Shown: positions 10,455-20,618 of the stretch, one piece after another | Layout of the letters: each line of letters opens with the position of its first letter | How positions within the stretch are numbered: the first letter of the stretch is position 1 | Origin: Lactarius indigo | Taxonomy: Eukaryota > Basidiomycota > Agaricomycetes > Russulales > Russulaceae | Direction of reading: 5' to 3' | Length of the DNA: 56,129 bases | Assembly (NCBI GenBank): GCA_025766275.1 | Contig: JAFKAC010000228.1 | Location: forward strand, 1-56,129 | The notes under the pieces: generated by a model | What the model was told of the DNA's origin: nothing | The model's input: the letters and a program-made list of their open reading frames with translations, nothing else | The model's database searches: none | Position numbers and translations under genes: made by a program

Positions 10455-11378
10455 CTATGGTTCCTGCCTCGGTAAGTAGACAATCATACCTCCGTTTTTA
10501 CGATCTATCTCAGATACGAGTCCGCGCCAGGATACGAAGCATCGTTAGTTTGGACTCGGAATACCGTTTTGAATGTTAACACCAGGTGAGTAACCCTTAT
10601 CCTCCGATGTGCTCTCGTAGGGCTGGTAAAGTGTTTTACCCTTATTTGGGTGCTTTCCTTTGTCTGAAAAGCACCTAAATCACCTTAGAGGTGGTCGACG
10701 CAGCAGCATACCATCCAGGGGTGAAATGTATTGCCTGATCCCCCTTGACATCACCGCTTGGATGTTTCGTTCTGCGCTTTCGATGGATTCGAGAACGTGT
10801 GGTGAGTGAAGGTTAACTTCTCCTGGTTTCGAACCGTAACTCAGAACGACATATGAGGTAGTCAGGTGGAGAATCCAAGCGACGAACCCCAAATGAAGGA
10901 CCGCCGCACCTTATTTTTCACTGAGCGACCTGATTGGGAAGATACATTCAGTCGCCCGACTCGCCCTAGGTCCGACCCACCGCCACTCTGGCTTCTGCGA
11001 AAATCTCTTTGGCTTTCTTATTAAACTTCTCTGTCGCCTTCAAACACTTCTCTGCAAGTCTCTTGAGCTTCTCTCAATGGCGAGGGTTCCCCGACTCAAA
11101 CGCTTTTTGGGCCCGCTCGAGCAACTTCGCTCTCTTTTCACCCAGTTTGCGAGCCTGAAGTCGCAGGTTTTCAGGTTTGTCCAGCTTCCGTGAACTGGAC
11201 TGACCATTCGGACCCAGCTGTGTGCTTGAGGCAGGTATTACTGCTAGAGCGACATTGCCATGAGATTCGTGGGGGCAGGAATTCGTGCTGTTGGAATACA
11301 CGACTCATCTCTTTCTCTTTCATCTCTTGCCCCACCTCGTCCAGCGGGGTGGCGTTTGAGGACTTCACTGATCTTCAT
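10455..11378 (-). pseudogene. B4: full-length but broken B-type DUF1771-Smr gene
   Basis: All parts of a B gene are recognisable and align with B6. The minus-strand start ATG is at 11,378; the DUF1771 segment around 11,074-11,301 has LRLQARKLGEKRAKLLERAQ. The 11-nt microexon at 10,910-10,920 is preserved base for base. The Smr exon lies at about 10,700-10,840 and the last exon at about 10,455-10,525. It is disrupted by a frameshift near 11,310, a TGG to TGA stop near 11,075, loss of the first donor, and loss of two acceptors (CTAG to TACG; CCAG to CCTG). Confidence 0.75.
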
Positions 11379-11644
11379 TCACATAGTTGGCCATAGTCGG
11401 TAGGATTAAATCTGCCTATAGATCACGTATATTCTCCGCAGACGTACTCTCCTCGAGGCGGCTCACTTGGTAGGTCCTATTCAAATGAGCTGGTATTCAA
11501 GCAATGAGGAGACAAAGGAGCGTGCTTGTTAGTAAGCGCAATATATAGCGTGTTTACATCACGACTGCATGATGGATGACCTATCATGCATATCGTCCAA
11601 TCAACGCGAACCGAAAATGTTATCCAAGACTATCGGTCCCGGTG
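11379..11644. other. Array spacer
   Basis: A spacer between the 5' end of B4 and the 3' end of A5, similar to 17,177-17,641 beside B6, including the ctcctcgaggcgg stretch and the atgagctggtattcaa stretch. No coding sequence. Confidence 0.4.
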
Positions 11645-12214
11645 TCAAATCAGTCGAACGACGAGCACCCCAGCATCATACAGATCTGGATGCTCCAGCC
11701 CTCATCTATGGGATCGGCTTAGGTCGGTCTGAAGAATCGGGGGTGAAGCGCCGCATGTACTTGGCACAGAGATCTTCTAAAACCGGTCGAACCCTGGCCC
11801 TACCGGTATCCAAGTGTAACCCTTTGCCTGTTGGTCCGACATGCGCACATCCGATAGGGTTTGTCGAAGGACTCACCAACTACGGAGCAAATTAATTTAG
11901 TCCCCCCCCCCCCTGATTCACCATGCTGAAGCAGTTGCTTTGCGGACTCAATAGCCTCAGCGACGTACAACTTGAAACCGTGAAGGTCGATCTTCCCCCC
12001 GTTCTTACGATACTAGCAAGAGAGTGAGAGTGAGAACAACCTGTGGCAGATCTCAGCAGTGATTCATCTGGCTACTAACCTTGTTATGACCTTGGCCATC
12101 CGCATATCGAGTTCCTCCATTGCACTCTTATGGGCATCACCTTGCCGCCTAAATTCCTTTGAGACCCAACAATCTCCCGTCCTTTGCGCGCTCTTGGCCT
12201 GACTATTCGCTGTA

Positions 12215-12812
12215 AGGATGCTAAGGTGTTCAAGTGAGTCCGAGAGTGACGAGAAACGATTGCTGTCCAAGGCGACAAGACAGAACAAGGCGGCGACGAC
12301 GAGGGAGTATAGACAAGAGTGCCCTCGACCGGCCCAAACCCAAACTGGGATGACACCAAACGAGGGGAGAGAACAAGTGGCGACATAGCACTCCTCGATT
12401 CAGCATGAGACGGGCTGCATAATTACAAAGAAACCTGCACCTAAACAAGCCAGTAGAGGAAAGAGAAGAGATAGGGAGGTGACCTAGGGAAGTCGAGCGT
12501 GATCGAGACATGGAGCAGGACAGGAGCGAAACGAAAGGGAAAGGTACGAGCAACGAGACAAGACGGCGATATGTAGAAACAAGGGAAAGGGGATGCCCGA
12601 TGCAGGACGACGGCATGTGCATTAGTATAACAAAAGTTGGGAAGAATTCCATCAAAGAATCCATGCCTTCGCGAAATACAAGGTGTGACACACGACAGCA
12701 AGGGAATGGATGACGAGCGTCAAATGGTGATCCGGTGATGGACAAAACGTGCATGAAGCGCTACGGCGTGCGGCCTAGGAACAAGTGGGTTACATGTGCG
12801 AGTGCAAGGAAA

Positions 12813-12876
<64 letters not shown>

Positions 12877-13030
12877 GACAGAAAAGGACGAGGGAAGTAA
12901 GATCGATGACTGAGATAGGAGAAGTGGTGCGATATTGTGGTATGCGAGCCCAAAATGGCAGACAAGCTACGCAATCCAATCCGAAGTGAGAGTGATGATT
13001 TCGGGCCAACGCTCGGGCTGACCTTACTAC
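12215..13030. other. Insertion inside A5
   Basis: This segment interrupts the conserved EAYSRAKSAQ codons of A5. It contains the (TG)27 tract and no recognisable transposase, terminal inverted repeat longer than about 6 bp, or clear target duplication. The long open frames on both strands have no recognisable domain. Its origin is unresolved: a small non-autonomous element or a filler insertion. Confidence 0.55.
12815..12868. repeat. (TG)27 dinucleotide microsatellite
   Basis: An uninterrupted TG run of 54 nt, followed by TA and a further TGTGTG. It lies in the A5 insertion and is a hotspot for length change or assembly error. Confidence 0.95.
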
Positions 13031-13275
13031 GCCTCCATCATCACCTCCCCACCGCTGCGTCGCGCATTTTCATGCAGTTTCTCTGCTGGGGGTCGATAAG
13101 TGTAGGATGGGGACGGCAGGGGTGGGCTGTAAGATCGCTGGGTCTGGGTCCAAGTAGTGCCGCCGTCGTACGAATCACGAAGAAGAGGAGGAAGAGGTGC
13201 AGGTGCAGGAGGGTCGCCTTTACCGCCAAAAAAGTAGGCAACGACGGCTACCGCAATACCGAAGAGGCTTGGCAT

Positions 13276-13893
13276 GTTGACCGAAGAAAGATGGCGTTGC
13301 TCGGGAGCAGGTACGAACGGTTACAGAGGGGAAGGGTGGGGTTTAGCTATAAGTACGGAACTGATTTTATGGTCCCCCGCAAGCGCCGTGCGGTGCACTA
13401 GAAAAAGGTCAAGGAAACACAGTAGGGGTGCCAGGGACGTGTCCAGGCCTGCGTCAATCGAAGGCCAAAAACATCGATATTTTACGTGGTATGTGTAAGT
13501 GGGGTCGCCACCAGGCAGAAATCGAGTCAACAAAAAAAGACCTGTACAGTAGGCGAAACGTGTGAACTGCCACGTAAAGCTACAACTTTCTTCCGGGTAT
13601 TTGGTCCCTGCTGAGCGCTGAGGTCGTACAAAAACTCGAGAAGTAAATCTAGCTCTGTAAATAAAATAAAATAAAAATTTGGCAATGAACGTCGAGGCAA
13701 CTAGAGGAAGGTCACATGCAAACTGAACTGGTATTCAAGTAGGTGTACGTAAGACAAGCGTATGTGATACAAAGGAGTGTGTTAGGTAGTGAACATTTTC
13801 TACAGCGTGATTGCATTACGATCGCAGCACAGGCAAACCTATCATACACCAACCAAGGATAAATGCGACCCATAGTATCAAAGTCCCTTACTG
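13276..13893. other. Spacer between A5 and A6 with the A5 promoter module, no B relic
   Basis: The A5 promoter module is followed directly by the spacer type that normally flanks the 3' side of A genes (ctgctgagcgctgaggtc near 13,610, aactgaactggtattcaag near 13,720). No B-derived sequence is recognisable, so a B copy was lost or never present in this unit. Confidence 0.45.
13345..13405 (-). promoter_or_regulatory. Conserved A-gene promoter module (A5)
   Basis: Minus strand: GTGCACCGCACGGCGCTTGCGGGGG, then a diverged middle block, then TACTTATAGCT about 70 nt before the A5 start. It is retained although A5 is broken. Confidence 0.5.
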
Positions 13894-15391
13894 TCAATCC
13901 AGTCGAACAACGAGCACCCCAGCATTAGACGGATCCAGCCAATGTATCAGGCCTCGTCTATGGGACCCGGGTCAGTCTATAACATAGGGGACGATACATC
14001 GCACTTACTTAGTAAGGAAATCCTCCAAAGCTGGCCGAATCTTGGCACCACCAGCGTCCGAGTGTAATCCCTTGCCTAGGTCGTTCGACTGTTATGCGCG
14101 CATCCTACATTTTGTCGAAAGACTCACCAACTATGAAGCGCACAACTTCGTCACCCCTCGACCTAGCAGTTTGAAGCTGATCCTTTGCGACTTGAATGGC
14201 TTCGGCGACATACAGACCATGAAGGTCAATCATCTGCCCCTCACCACGATTCTAGGATGAAGAAAGGTTAAGAACGGCCTTTGGCAAATCTCGGCAGACA
14301 TCTAAAGTACAAACCTTGTTATTCTCTCTAAAGATGATCTTGGCCGCTCGTTTATCGAGTTCCTTCATTTCACTCTCGCGGGCAATAGCATCTTGTCTGT
14401 GTGCGTGTGCAGCCCCGAGATGTCCCTTCTTGCTTGCGCTCTTGGCCCGACTACGCGCCTCCGACATCTCCCGACCTTTGCGTCGCGCTTGTTCACGTAG
14501 TTTCTTGGCAAGTTCGAGGTCCTCGACGGCAGCTGGCTTGTCAGAGCAAGGGTTGGACGAGACGATCACAGGTGCAGTCGGTGGAGGGGGTTCACTTCCA
14601 ATGGGTATGCGCGAAGGAATATGAGAGCTGGTCCGGAAGTATTCGTATTCAGGCGGTTCGTGGACGTGATCGGTATGAAAGAGCGAAGAATACAGACGGG
14701 AAGCCTGTGTGCGGGTGGAGGACGGCTGTGTCTGGCTAGGTGTTCGACTGTAAGGTGAGGCTACCCTCGAGTGATAGACGCCACGATCATAGTGAGGAGG
14801 TGCCGGAGTCCCGGCTGTAGTCAGCCCGTAGACATCGGTTGTTAGTGGTCGGTAGGCATAGGATGGGGGTAGCGGGGGTGGCCTGTAAGACCGCTGGGTT
14901 TGGGTCCGAGTGGTGTCACTGATGTACGAAGAACTCGAGTAATATGGATCACGAGGAGGAGGGTTGTTGTCTTCTCCGCTAAAAAAATATTGAACAATGG
15001 CATAGGCGGTCACTGCAGTGCAGGACGCTGCAAGAGTGAAGGCCAAATACGGATAACGAGGAGGAGGGGGTTCTTTTTCGCCAAAAAAGTATTTACCAAT
15101 GGCACGGGCCGCGGTAAGAGCGGTATCCAAACACGAGTCACGAGGAGGAGGGTCTTTTCTGCCAAAAACATATTTACCAATGGCATGCGTCACCGCGGCA
15201 AGAGTGGAGGCGAAGTACGAATCACTAGGAGGAGGATCTTTTCTGCCAAAAAAGTATTTCCCGGTGGCATGGGCCGTCGCGACAACAGTGGTCAAATACG
15301 AATCACGAGGAGGGTCTTTTCCGCCAAAATTGTATTTGCCAATGGCATAGGCAGCCGCGGCAAGAGTGAGGGTCAACTTGAGGCTTGACAT
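13894..15391 (-). CDS. A6: DUF1771-Smr protein with five N-terminal membrane cassettes (443 aa)
   Basis: Exons on the minus strand are 14315-15391, 14128-14251, 14009-14075 and 13894-13957; phases close. The protein opens with MSSLKLTL and carries five tandem cassettes of 27-36 residues (residues about 1-151). Each is a short hydrophobic stretch, then a GKYFFG-type turn, charged residues and PPPRDSY. A Ser/Pro/Tyr linker with one TPSQTQ repeat, DUF1771 (about 288-359) and Smr (360-443; MIDLHGL, GKGLHSDAGGAK, GVLVVRLD) follow. The hydrophobic cores are only about 15-18 residues, so how many truly span a membrane is uncertain. Close relatives are A2 and A3. Confidence 0.88.
14939..15391 (-). 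repeat. Five tandem copies of the anchor cassette in A6 (81-108 nt units)
   Basis: Unit boundaries from the protein are about 15391-15296, 15295-15215, 15214-15131, 15130-15047 and 15046-14939. On the plus strand each unit carries a block like ttctgccaaaaaagtattta and a tacgaatcacgaggagga-like block. Units are in frame with no introns. Confidence 0.85.
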
Positions 15392-16236
15392 GTTGACCGA
15401 GGAAAGAGGGCGATGCCCCCGGGGCAGGCACTGACGGTTACGAAGGGAAAGGGTACAGGAAGGGTTCGACTATAAGTATGGAATTGAGTTTACGGACACC
15501 TGACAAGCGCCTTGATCAGAAAAGGGTAAAGGAAAACTACCACGGGAACGTGTCCAGGAAACGCGTCAAATGCACAGAAAGTAATAGTCGGATAGAGGGT
15601 GATCAGTCCAGCGATTATCTTGGAGACTACTCTCCAAGTCAGGAATGTGTGTCAAGTATTTGCGAAGGGGGGAAACGGCTAAGCCTCGGATCATGGATCA
15701 AACTTCTTCGCCGTCACATGTCCAGATAGCATCACTTGACAGCCAGCACGAGAAGGCGTGTCAGTACTTAGCGCTAAGCGTGAGAGCGAGAATAATACAA
15801 ACAAGGGACTGAGGACCAGCACCGCCCAGCCGACGAACCTTTTTGGGAGTTGCCACGTCAGGCCGATAACTGAATTGAATGAAGTGCTACGTACTCATAG
15901 TCAGTCGTAGCTTTGACAAAATAATAATGATACAGCAGCAGTAGTGTGGAACCACGTCGGTCGAGAGGAGGAAGTGGGCTAAAATGAAGATGAGGGTATA
16001 GTGGAGGTACGGGCCCCGAAGGCTGCCGAAGTTGCCACGATTCCCAAAATTTGAGACAATTCCGTCAGGTACAGCGATATATTGAATTACAACCTCAGCG
16101 ACATTATCCCATCATACTCGCGTCTGTTAATCAAAAGGTGAAACCGAGCGTATAATGAAGTGCAAGTGCTCGCGAGCGTTGGAAAGTAGCTGAATGCCTA
16201 TCTGGATTCTGGATTCACAGAAAACGAAACCCTTCC
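15392..16236. other. A6 upstream region, no gene
   Basis: This holds the A6 promoter module and the shared distal block (cgtgtcagtacttagcgctaagcg near 15,757, tactcatagtcagtcgtag near 15,890). Short frames are not conserved. Confidence 0.45.
15467..15525 (-). promoter_or_regulatory. Conserved A-gene promoter module (A6), partly diverged
   Basis: The TATA-like ATACTTATAGTC and GTAAACTC blocks are present. The CACCGCACGG part is shortened to an AAGGCGCTTG remnant, unlike the other copies. Confidence 0.45.
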
Positions 16237-17176
16237 CTATGGTCCCTGCCTTGGTAGGTGGACAATGAGCACCCCTCCGTTCTTACGATCTATCTCAGAT
16301 ACTAGTCCGCGCCTGGATACGAATCGTCGTTAGTTTGGACTCGGAATACCGTTTTGAACGTCAATTTCAGATTTGACTCTTACCCTCCCATGTGCTCTTC
16401 TAGAGCTGGTAAAATCTCTGGCCCTTCTTTTGAGTGCTTTCCTTTGCCTGAGTAACACCTAAATCGTCAGGGTCGGTGATCGATGCGGTGCACTACCAAC
16501 CAGTGATGAACCGTATTGTCTCGTCCCCTTTTGACGTCGCCGCTTGTATACTTTGTTCTGCCATTTCGATGGCTTCAGGGACGTGTAGCAAGTGAAGATC
16601 AACTTCTCTTGGTTTCACACCCTAGCCCGAGATGACATACGAGGTGGTCAACAAGCGTCCCCCAAACGATGAACGTTGAACTGCTGTACCTTATTTTTCA
16701 CTGAGTGACCCGATCGGGAAGATACATTCAGTCGCCCGACTCTCCCTCAGTCCGACCCACCACCACTCTGACTTACCTCTGAAGATGATCTCTTTGGCTT
16801 TCTTATTAAACTTCTTCATCGTCTTCAAACACTTCTCTGCAAGCTTCTTGAGTTTCTCCCAAAGGCGGAGGTTCCCCGCGTCGAACGCTTTTTGGGCCCG
16901 CTCGAGCAACTTCGCTCTCTTTTCACCCTGTTTGCGAGCCTTGAGTCGTAGGCTTTCGGCATTGTCCAGTTCTCGTGGCCCAGACCCACCATTCGGACCC
17001 GGCTGTGGATCTGAGGTGGGTACTGCTGCTTGAGATATATCTTCGGCGGGTTCATGAGATCCATGGGGGTAGGAATCCGTGCCGTCCGGGATACGCGAGT
17101 AATCACTTCTTTCATTTCTTGCCCCACCTCGCCCGGCGGGGCGGCGTTTGAGGACTTCACTGAACTTCATTCGCAT
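16237..17176 (-). CDS. B6: soluble DUF1771-Smr protein with 11-nt microexon (223 aa, 5 exons)
   Basis: Exons on the minus strand are 16777-17176, 16690-16700 (11 nt), 16501-16621, 16384-16447 and 16237-16312; every phase closes. Start is MRMKF; a second ATG two codons later is equally possible. There is no hydrophobic anchor. A polar N-terminus precedes a Lys-rich DUF1771 helix region (about 70-133, LRLKARKQGEKRAK to KEIIFR). The microexon supplies VKNK, equivalent to ENNK in A proteins. Smr follows with VDLHLL, FITGKGKHSKEG and NGGVLIVHLP, so the Asp and His of motif 1 and the His of motif 2 are kept but motif-1 Gly is lost. Skipping the microexon would shift the frame. Confidence 0.85.
16690..16700 (-). 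other. 11-nt microexon of B6
   Basis: TGAAAAATAAG on the minus strand, between acceptor CACTCAG and donor GTACAG. Including it joins ...FR to GVKPREVDLH in frame; without it the first exon (phase 1) cannot join the Smr exon (phase 0). The identical 11 nt occur at 10,910-10,920 in B4, and an equally long exon lies at 23,249-23,259 in B8. Confidence 0.8.
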
Positions 17177-17641
17177 AGCTGGTAAGGGTTGGGTTGGTTA
17201 ATCCGTCAAGGACCTGCCTATAGATCATATATATTCTCCGCGCACGCACTCTCCTCGAGGCGGCCTACTTGGTAGGCACGACGCTATGAAAGGTAACTCT
17301 TTGCGCCAGATGCCGCTGGAGCCAGTACAGGAAGCAATATGCGGCGGCGCAAGCGACGAAAGAAGAGTTACTTAACTGATAGATTGTCTTCACACTTGCG
17401 CGCGTTGCCACTCCTTAATATCCATTTTCTCCAGTACTGAAATATACGTTTTCGTGCCAGTGTATCGTGAGGAAAGTCATATTCAAATTGAGATGGTATT
17501 CAGGTCGTAATCAAATAGTGAGGAGACAAAGGAATGGGTTGGTTAGTGAACATGATGTACAGCGTGTTTATCACAATCGTATTAAGGTCAACCTATCATG
17601 CGTATCGTCCAATCAACGTGACCCCGAAATGCTATCCGAAT
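17177..17641. other. Array spacer, B6 upstream and A7 downstream
   Basis: No gene. It resembles 11,379-11,644 (ctcctcgaggcgg, attcaaattgagatggtattc). No A-type promoter module precedes B6. Confidence 0.4.
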
Positions 17642-19066
17642 CTATCGTTGTCGATTCAATCGAACGATGAGCACTCCGGCATTATGCGGATCTAGTGAAT
17701 GCCCCAGTCCTCGTCTATGGGATTGGCTCAGGTCAGTCTGAAGAATCAGGGACGAAGCGCCGCACGTACTCATTACAGAGATCTTCCAAAGCCGGTCGAA
17801 TCCTGGCCCTACCAGCGTCCGAGTGTAACCCTTTGCCTATGTTGGTCCGATATTATGCGCACATCCGATAGGGTTTGTCGAAGGGCTCACCAACTATGAA
17901 GCACATAACTTGGTCGCCCCTTGATTCACCACACTGAAGCAGTTGGTTCGCGAACCCAACAGCTTCGGCAACGTACAAACCGTGAAGGTCGATCTTCCCC
18001 CCGTTCTTACGGTCCTAGCACAGAGGAGAGTGAGAACATGAGAACAACAAGCTCTGGCGGGTCTCGGCGGTTATCCATTACTGACCTTGTTGTTCTCCCT
18101 AAAGATGATCCTGGCCGCCCGCTTATCGAGTTCCTTCTTTGCACTCTCATGGGACATAGCTTCCTGCCTGTGTGCCTGTGCGGCCCCGCGCAGTCCCTTT
18201 TTTTGCGCACTCTTGGCCCGACTATATGCCTCCGTCATCTCCCGACCGCTACGCTGCGCTTTTTCACGTAGTTTCTTGGCGAATTCTAGGTCTTCGACGA
18301 CGGCTAACGCACCGGAAGGAGTAGAGGACAGGTGTGTCTGACTAGGCGTTCGCGTGTGATGGACGCTAGGATAGTCAGGAGGGGGGGAAGTCCGGGGTGC
18401 GGTCTGGCTGTGAACATAGGTTGGTGGGGGTCGATAAGTGTAGGATGGGGACTGCGGGGTTGGTCTGTAAGACTGTTGGGTCCGGGTAGTGCCAGTATTG
18501 TAGAAAGGGGTCGAATAATACGAATCGCGAGGAGGACGAGGAGGATTGTTGTTTTTTCTGCCAAAAAGGTATTTGCCAATAGCATGGGTAGCTCCCGCAA
18601 GAGTGGCCAAATACGAATCACGAGGAGGGTCGTCGTCCTTTTTTCCCTCAAAAAAGCGTTTACCAATGGCATAGGCGGCTGCCGCGAAAGTGGAGGCCAA
18701 GTACGAATCACGAGGAGGAGGGGTGGCGTCGCCTTTCCCTCCAAAAAAGAATTTACCAATGGTATAGGCGGCTGCTGCGAAAGTGGAGGCAGAATACGAA
18801 TCACGAGAAGGAGGGCCATCACCTTTCCCATCAAAAAGGTATTTATCAATGGAGTTGGTGGCTGCTGCGAAAGTAGAGGCCAAATACGAATCACGAGAAG
18901 GAGGGTCGTCGTCTTTTCTTCCAAAAAAGTAACCGCCAATGGCATAAGCGGTCGCCACAAGCGTGGAGGTATCACGGGGAGTGTTGTTGTTTTTTCCGCC
19001 AGAAAGGTATTCACCACTGGCATAGGCGGCCCCCATAAGAGTGAAGGCCAACTTGATGCCTGGCAT
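17642..19066 (-). CDS. A7: DUF1771-Smr protein with six N-terminal membrane cassettes (414 aa)
   Basis: Exons on the minus strand are 18086-19066, 17891-18014, 17770-17836 and 17642-17714; phases close. Start is the conserved MPGIKLAF methionine. Six tandem cassettes (residues about 1-184) of about 30 residues each have the form hydrophobic stretch, GKYxFGxK, DDDPPxRDSY. A short Pro-rich linker with one RTPSQTH motif, DUF1771 (about 255-327) and Smr (328-414; KIDLHGL, GKGLHSDAGRAR, GVLIVRLN) follow. The usual stop after the last Asp codon is altered (TTGGATTGA to TTGAATCGA), adding Arg-Gln-Arg before a new TAG. DUF1771 core DNA is identical to A8 over 135 bp. Confidence 0.88.
18113..18247. 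repeat. 135-bp tract identical between A7 and A8 (A7 copy)
   Basis: Bases 18,113-18,247 equal 21,063-21,197 without a mismatch, while bases just outside differ frequently. It encodes the DUF1771 core (EMTEAYSRAKSAQKKGLRGA...). See the A8 copy. Confidence 0.85.
18515..19066 (-). repeat. Six tandem copies of the anchor cassette in A7 (about 87-96 nt units)
   Basis: Six in-frame units. The middle ones are the most alike; LASTFAAAAYAIGK and SASTFAAAAYTIGK differ at a few positions, so the array probably grew by unequal exchange within the gene. Plus-strand landmark per unit: aagtatttaccaatggcat-like. Confidence 0.85.
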
Positions 19067-19959
19067 GTTGACCGAGGAAAGAGAGCGTTGCTCGGGGGTG
19101 GGCCCTAACGATTGCAAAGGGGAAGGTTCAGCTATAAGTAATATGAAACCAAGTTTAAGTTTACGGACCCTCCCGCAAGCGCCGTGCGGTGCATCAGAAA
19201 AGGCCTAAGAAAACGTTCACCGCCATCGCAGGAACGTGCCCAGGTTCCGCGTCAAATACACAGAAAGTATGGCGATTGTCTTGAAAACTATTGCCTCTGT
19301 GAAGTGAAGGGAACGACTTAAGTCGGGAACGACATTTCAAGTGCTTGTGATGGGGGGGCAAACTGCTACTAGTAAGCGGCTACGCCTCGGATCACGATTG
19401 AGGTTCCTCGCCGCCACACGCCCAGATAAGCATCGCTTGAGGGCCAGCAGGTGAAGGCGTGTCAGTGCTGAGCGCCGAGCGTGAGAGCGAGAAAAACACA
19501 AACAATTGACCAATGACCAGCACCGCCTGGCCGACGAACCTGCAAGCGTGCTTCCCCGTCAGGCTGGTAACTGAATCGAATCAAGTGCCACATACTCGTA
19601 CTCAGTCGCGGTTTTGACAAAATAATTGGCACAGTAGCCGTGGCGCGAAAGTATGTTGATCGAGGTCCAATAGGGAAGTGGGAAACAAGAACATCTTACG
19701 TGTATGAGGGCATGCGTAAGGCGAGAACAGGGCGAGAAGGTCACGTTGACAGACCCCAAATGTCTCAAATTCCAGGGCAATGACAACACCCCGAATTACA
19801 ACCTCGGCACTATTCTATGGTACTCGACTCTGCTGGTCAAAGGGCTAATCACGATAAAAGCGAGCGTAAGTTACAGGGAAATGCCAGTGCTCGCTAGCGG
19901 TGGAATGTGCCGCGGGAATCACGTAACAGTATTCCTCTCTGGTATTTCTATCTGGACCC
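19067..19959. other. A7 upstream region, no gene
   Basis: This contains the A7 promoter module and the shared distal block (gtgtcagtgctgagcgccgagcg near 19,459; cacatactcgtactcagtcgcg near 19,588). No supported coding sequence. Confidence 0.45.
19130..19200 (-). promoter_or_regulatory. Conserved A-gene promoter module (A7)
   Basis: Minus strand: TGATGCACCGCACGGCGCTTGCGGGAGGGTCCGTAAAC as separate conserved blocks, then TACTTATAGCTG about 65 nt before the A7 ATG. A small insertion separates the TATA-like part from the GTAAAC block. Confidence 0.55.
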
Positions 19960-20160
19960 ACAGACGAAAACGCATTGGTATCAACACTCCTTCGATTTGT
20001 AGTATCTCAGATTATAGTCTGCGCCTGAATGCGAACCGTCGTTAATTCGGAATCAGAAATACGTGTTCAGCGCTAATTTCAGACGCGACCCTTAAAGCAC
20101 TTGCCAATGTACTCTGGCAGAGCTGGCCCAATCTTTCCTTTGCATGAGTAGCACCCAAAT
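19960..20160 (-). pseudogene. B7: two-exon relic of a B-type Smr gene
   Basis: The minus strand shows a degraded exon 4 (GCAAAGGAAAG... CCAGCTCTGCCAGAGTACAT, with the acceptor CAG changed to CAT) and a degraded last exon around 19,985-20,022 with a GCGCAG start. DUF1771, the microexon and the first Smr exon are missing. Confidence 0.55.
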
Positions 20161-20618
20161 CGTCATATATCTTGGAAGCGTTCGATGTGTTTGTCGGGCA
20201 CTAACCTTTCACTACCTTTCAATAAATTGTCGTCACAGCTACGCGCGTTGCTTCGTTGGCAGCTCTGTATTATTATCCTCTGGTCGGTCCTGCCAGTGGT
20301 CTGTGCATGTCTCTAGTACCGGAATATATGTCCTCGTGTAGCGTTTCGTCCTATCTGGTGTCCGGCCCTCGCCCTTGCAAGATTTTTGTGCCCAGGCCTG
20401 TCGTGCAAAACTCGGGAAATAGCCAGGGCTCCAAAGAATATCGAGACACCCTATAGGGTACATGATCGTGAGAAGGGGTATACCCAAATCGAGCTGGTAT
20501 TCAAGCAGTAAGGAAAAATGATTGTGTTAGCTAGCGAACATAATCCACAAGATCACATCACGGATAACCTATCATCCATATCGTCCAATCAACGCGGCCC
20601 TAAAATGTTACCCCGTTG
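20161..20618. other. Array spacer, no gene
   Basis: A spacer before the 3' end of A8, related to 17,390-17,640 and 5,690-5,970; no coding sequence is recognised. Confidence 0.4.

Larger units (their letters stand above)
11645..13275 (-). pseudogene. A5: DUF1771-Smr gene split by an ~815-bp insertion
   Basis: The minus-strand start is at 13,275 (MPSLFGIAVAVVAYFFGG). The linker is deleted so that YRPPA joins directly to the DUF1771 helix. After MMEA an insertion of about 815 bp begins, and the DUF1771 frame resumes near 12,215 (SQAKSAQR). Further defects are a deletion removing the FREN codons at the end of exon 1 and, in the last exon, a CGA to TGA stop compared with the other copies. The Smr exon keeps KIDLHG and has a 12-G run (plus-strand C12 near 11,902-11,913) coding four glycines. 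It cannot make a normal protein. Confidence 0.75.

Noticed and set aside
12230..12754. Minus-strand frame of 174 codons in the A5 insertion
   Set aside because: No domain, Cys/Ser/Leu-rich random-like composition, and it crosses the junction where A5 coding sequence resumes.
12735..13009. Frames coding Cys-Val or His-Thr runs
   Set aside because: They are translations of the (TG)27 microsatellite.
16777..17176. B6 and B8 as pseudogenes because exon 1 cannot join the Smr exon
   Set aside because: The apparent frame conflict disappears with the 11-nt microexon and the CCAG/GAAG acceptor of the last exon.
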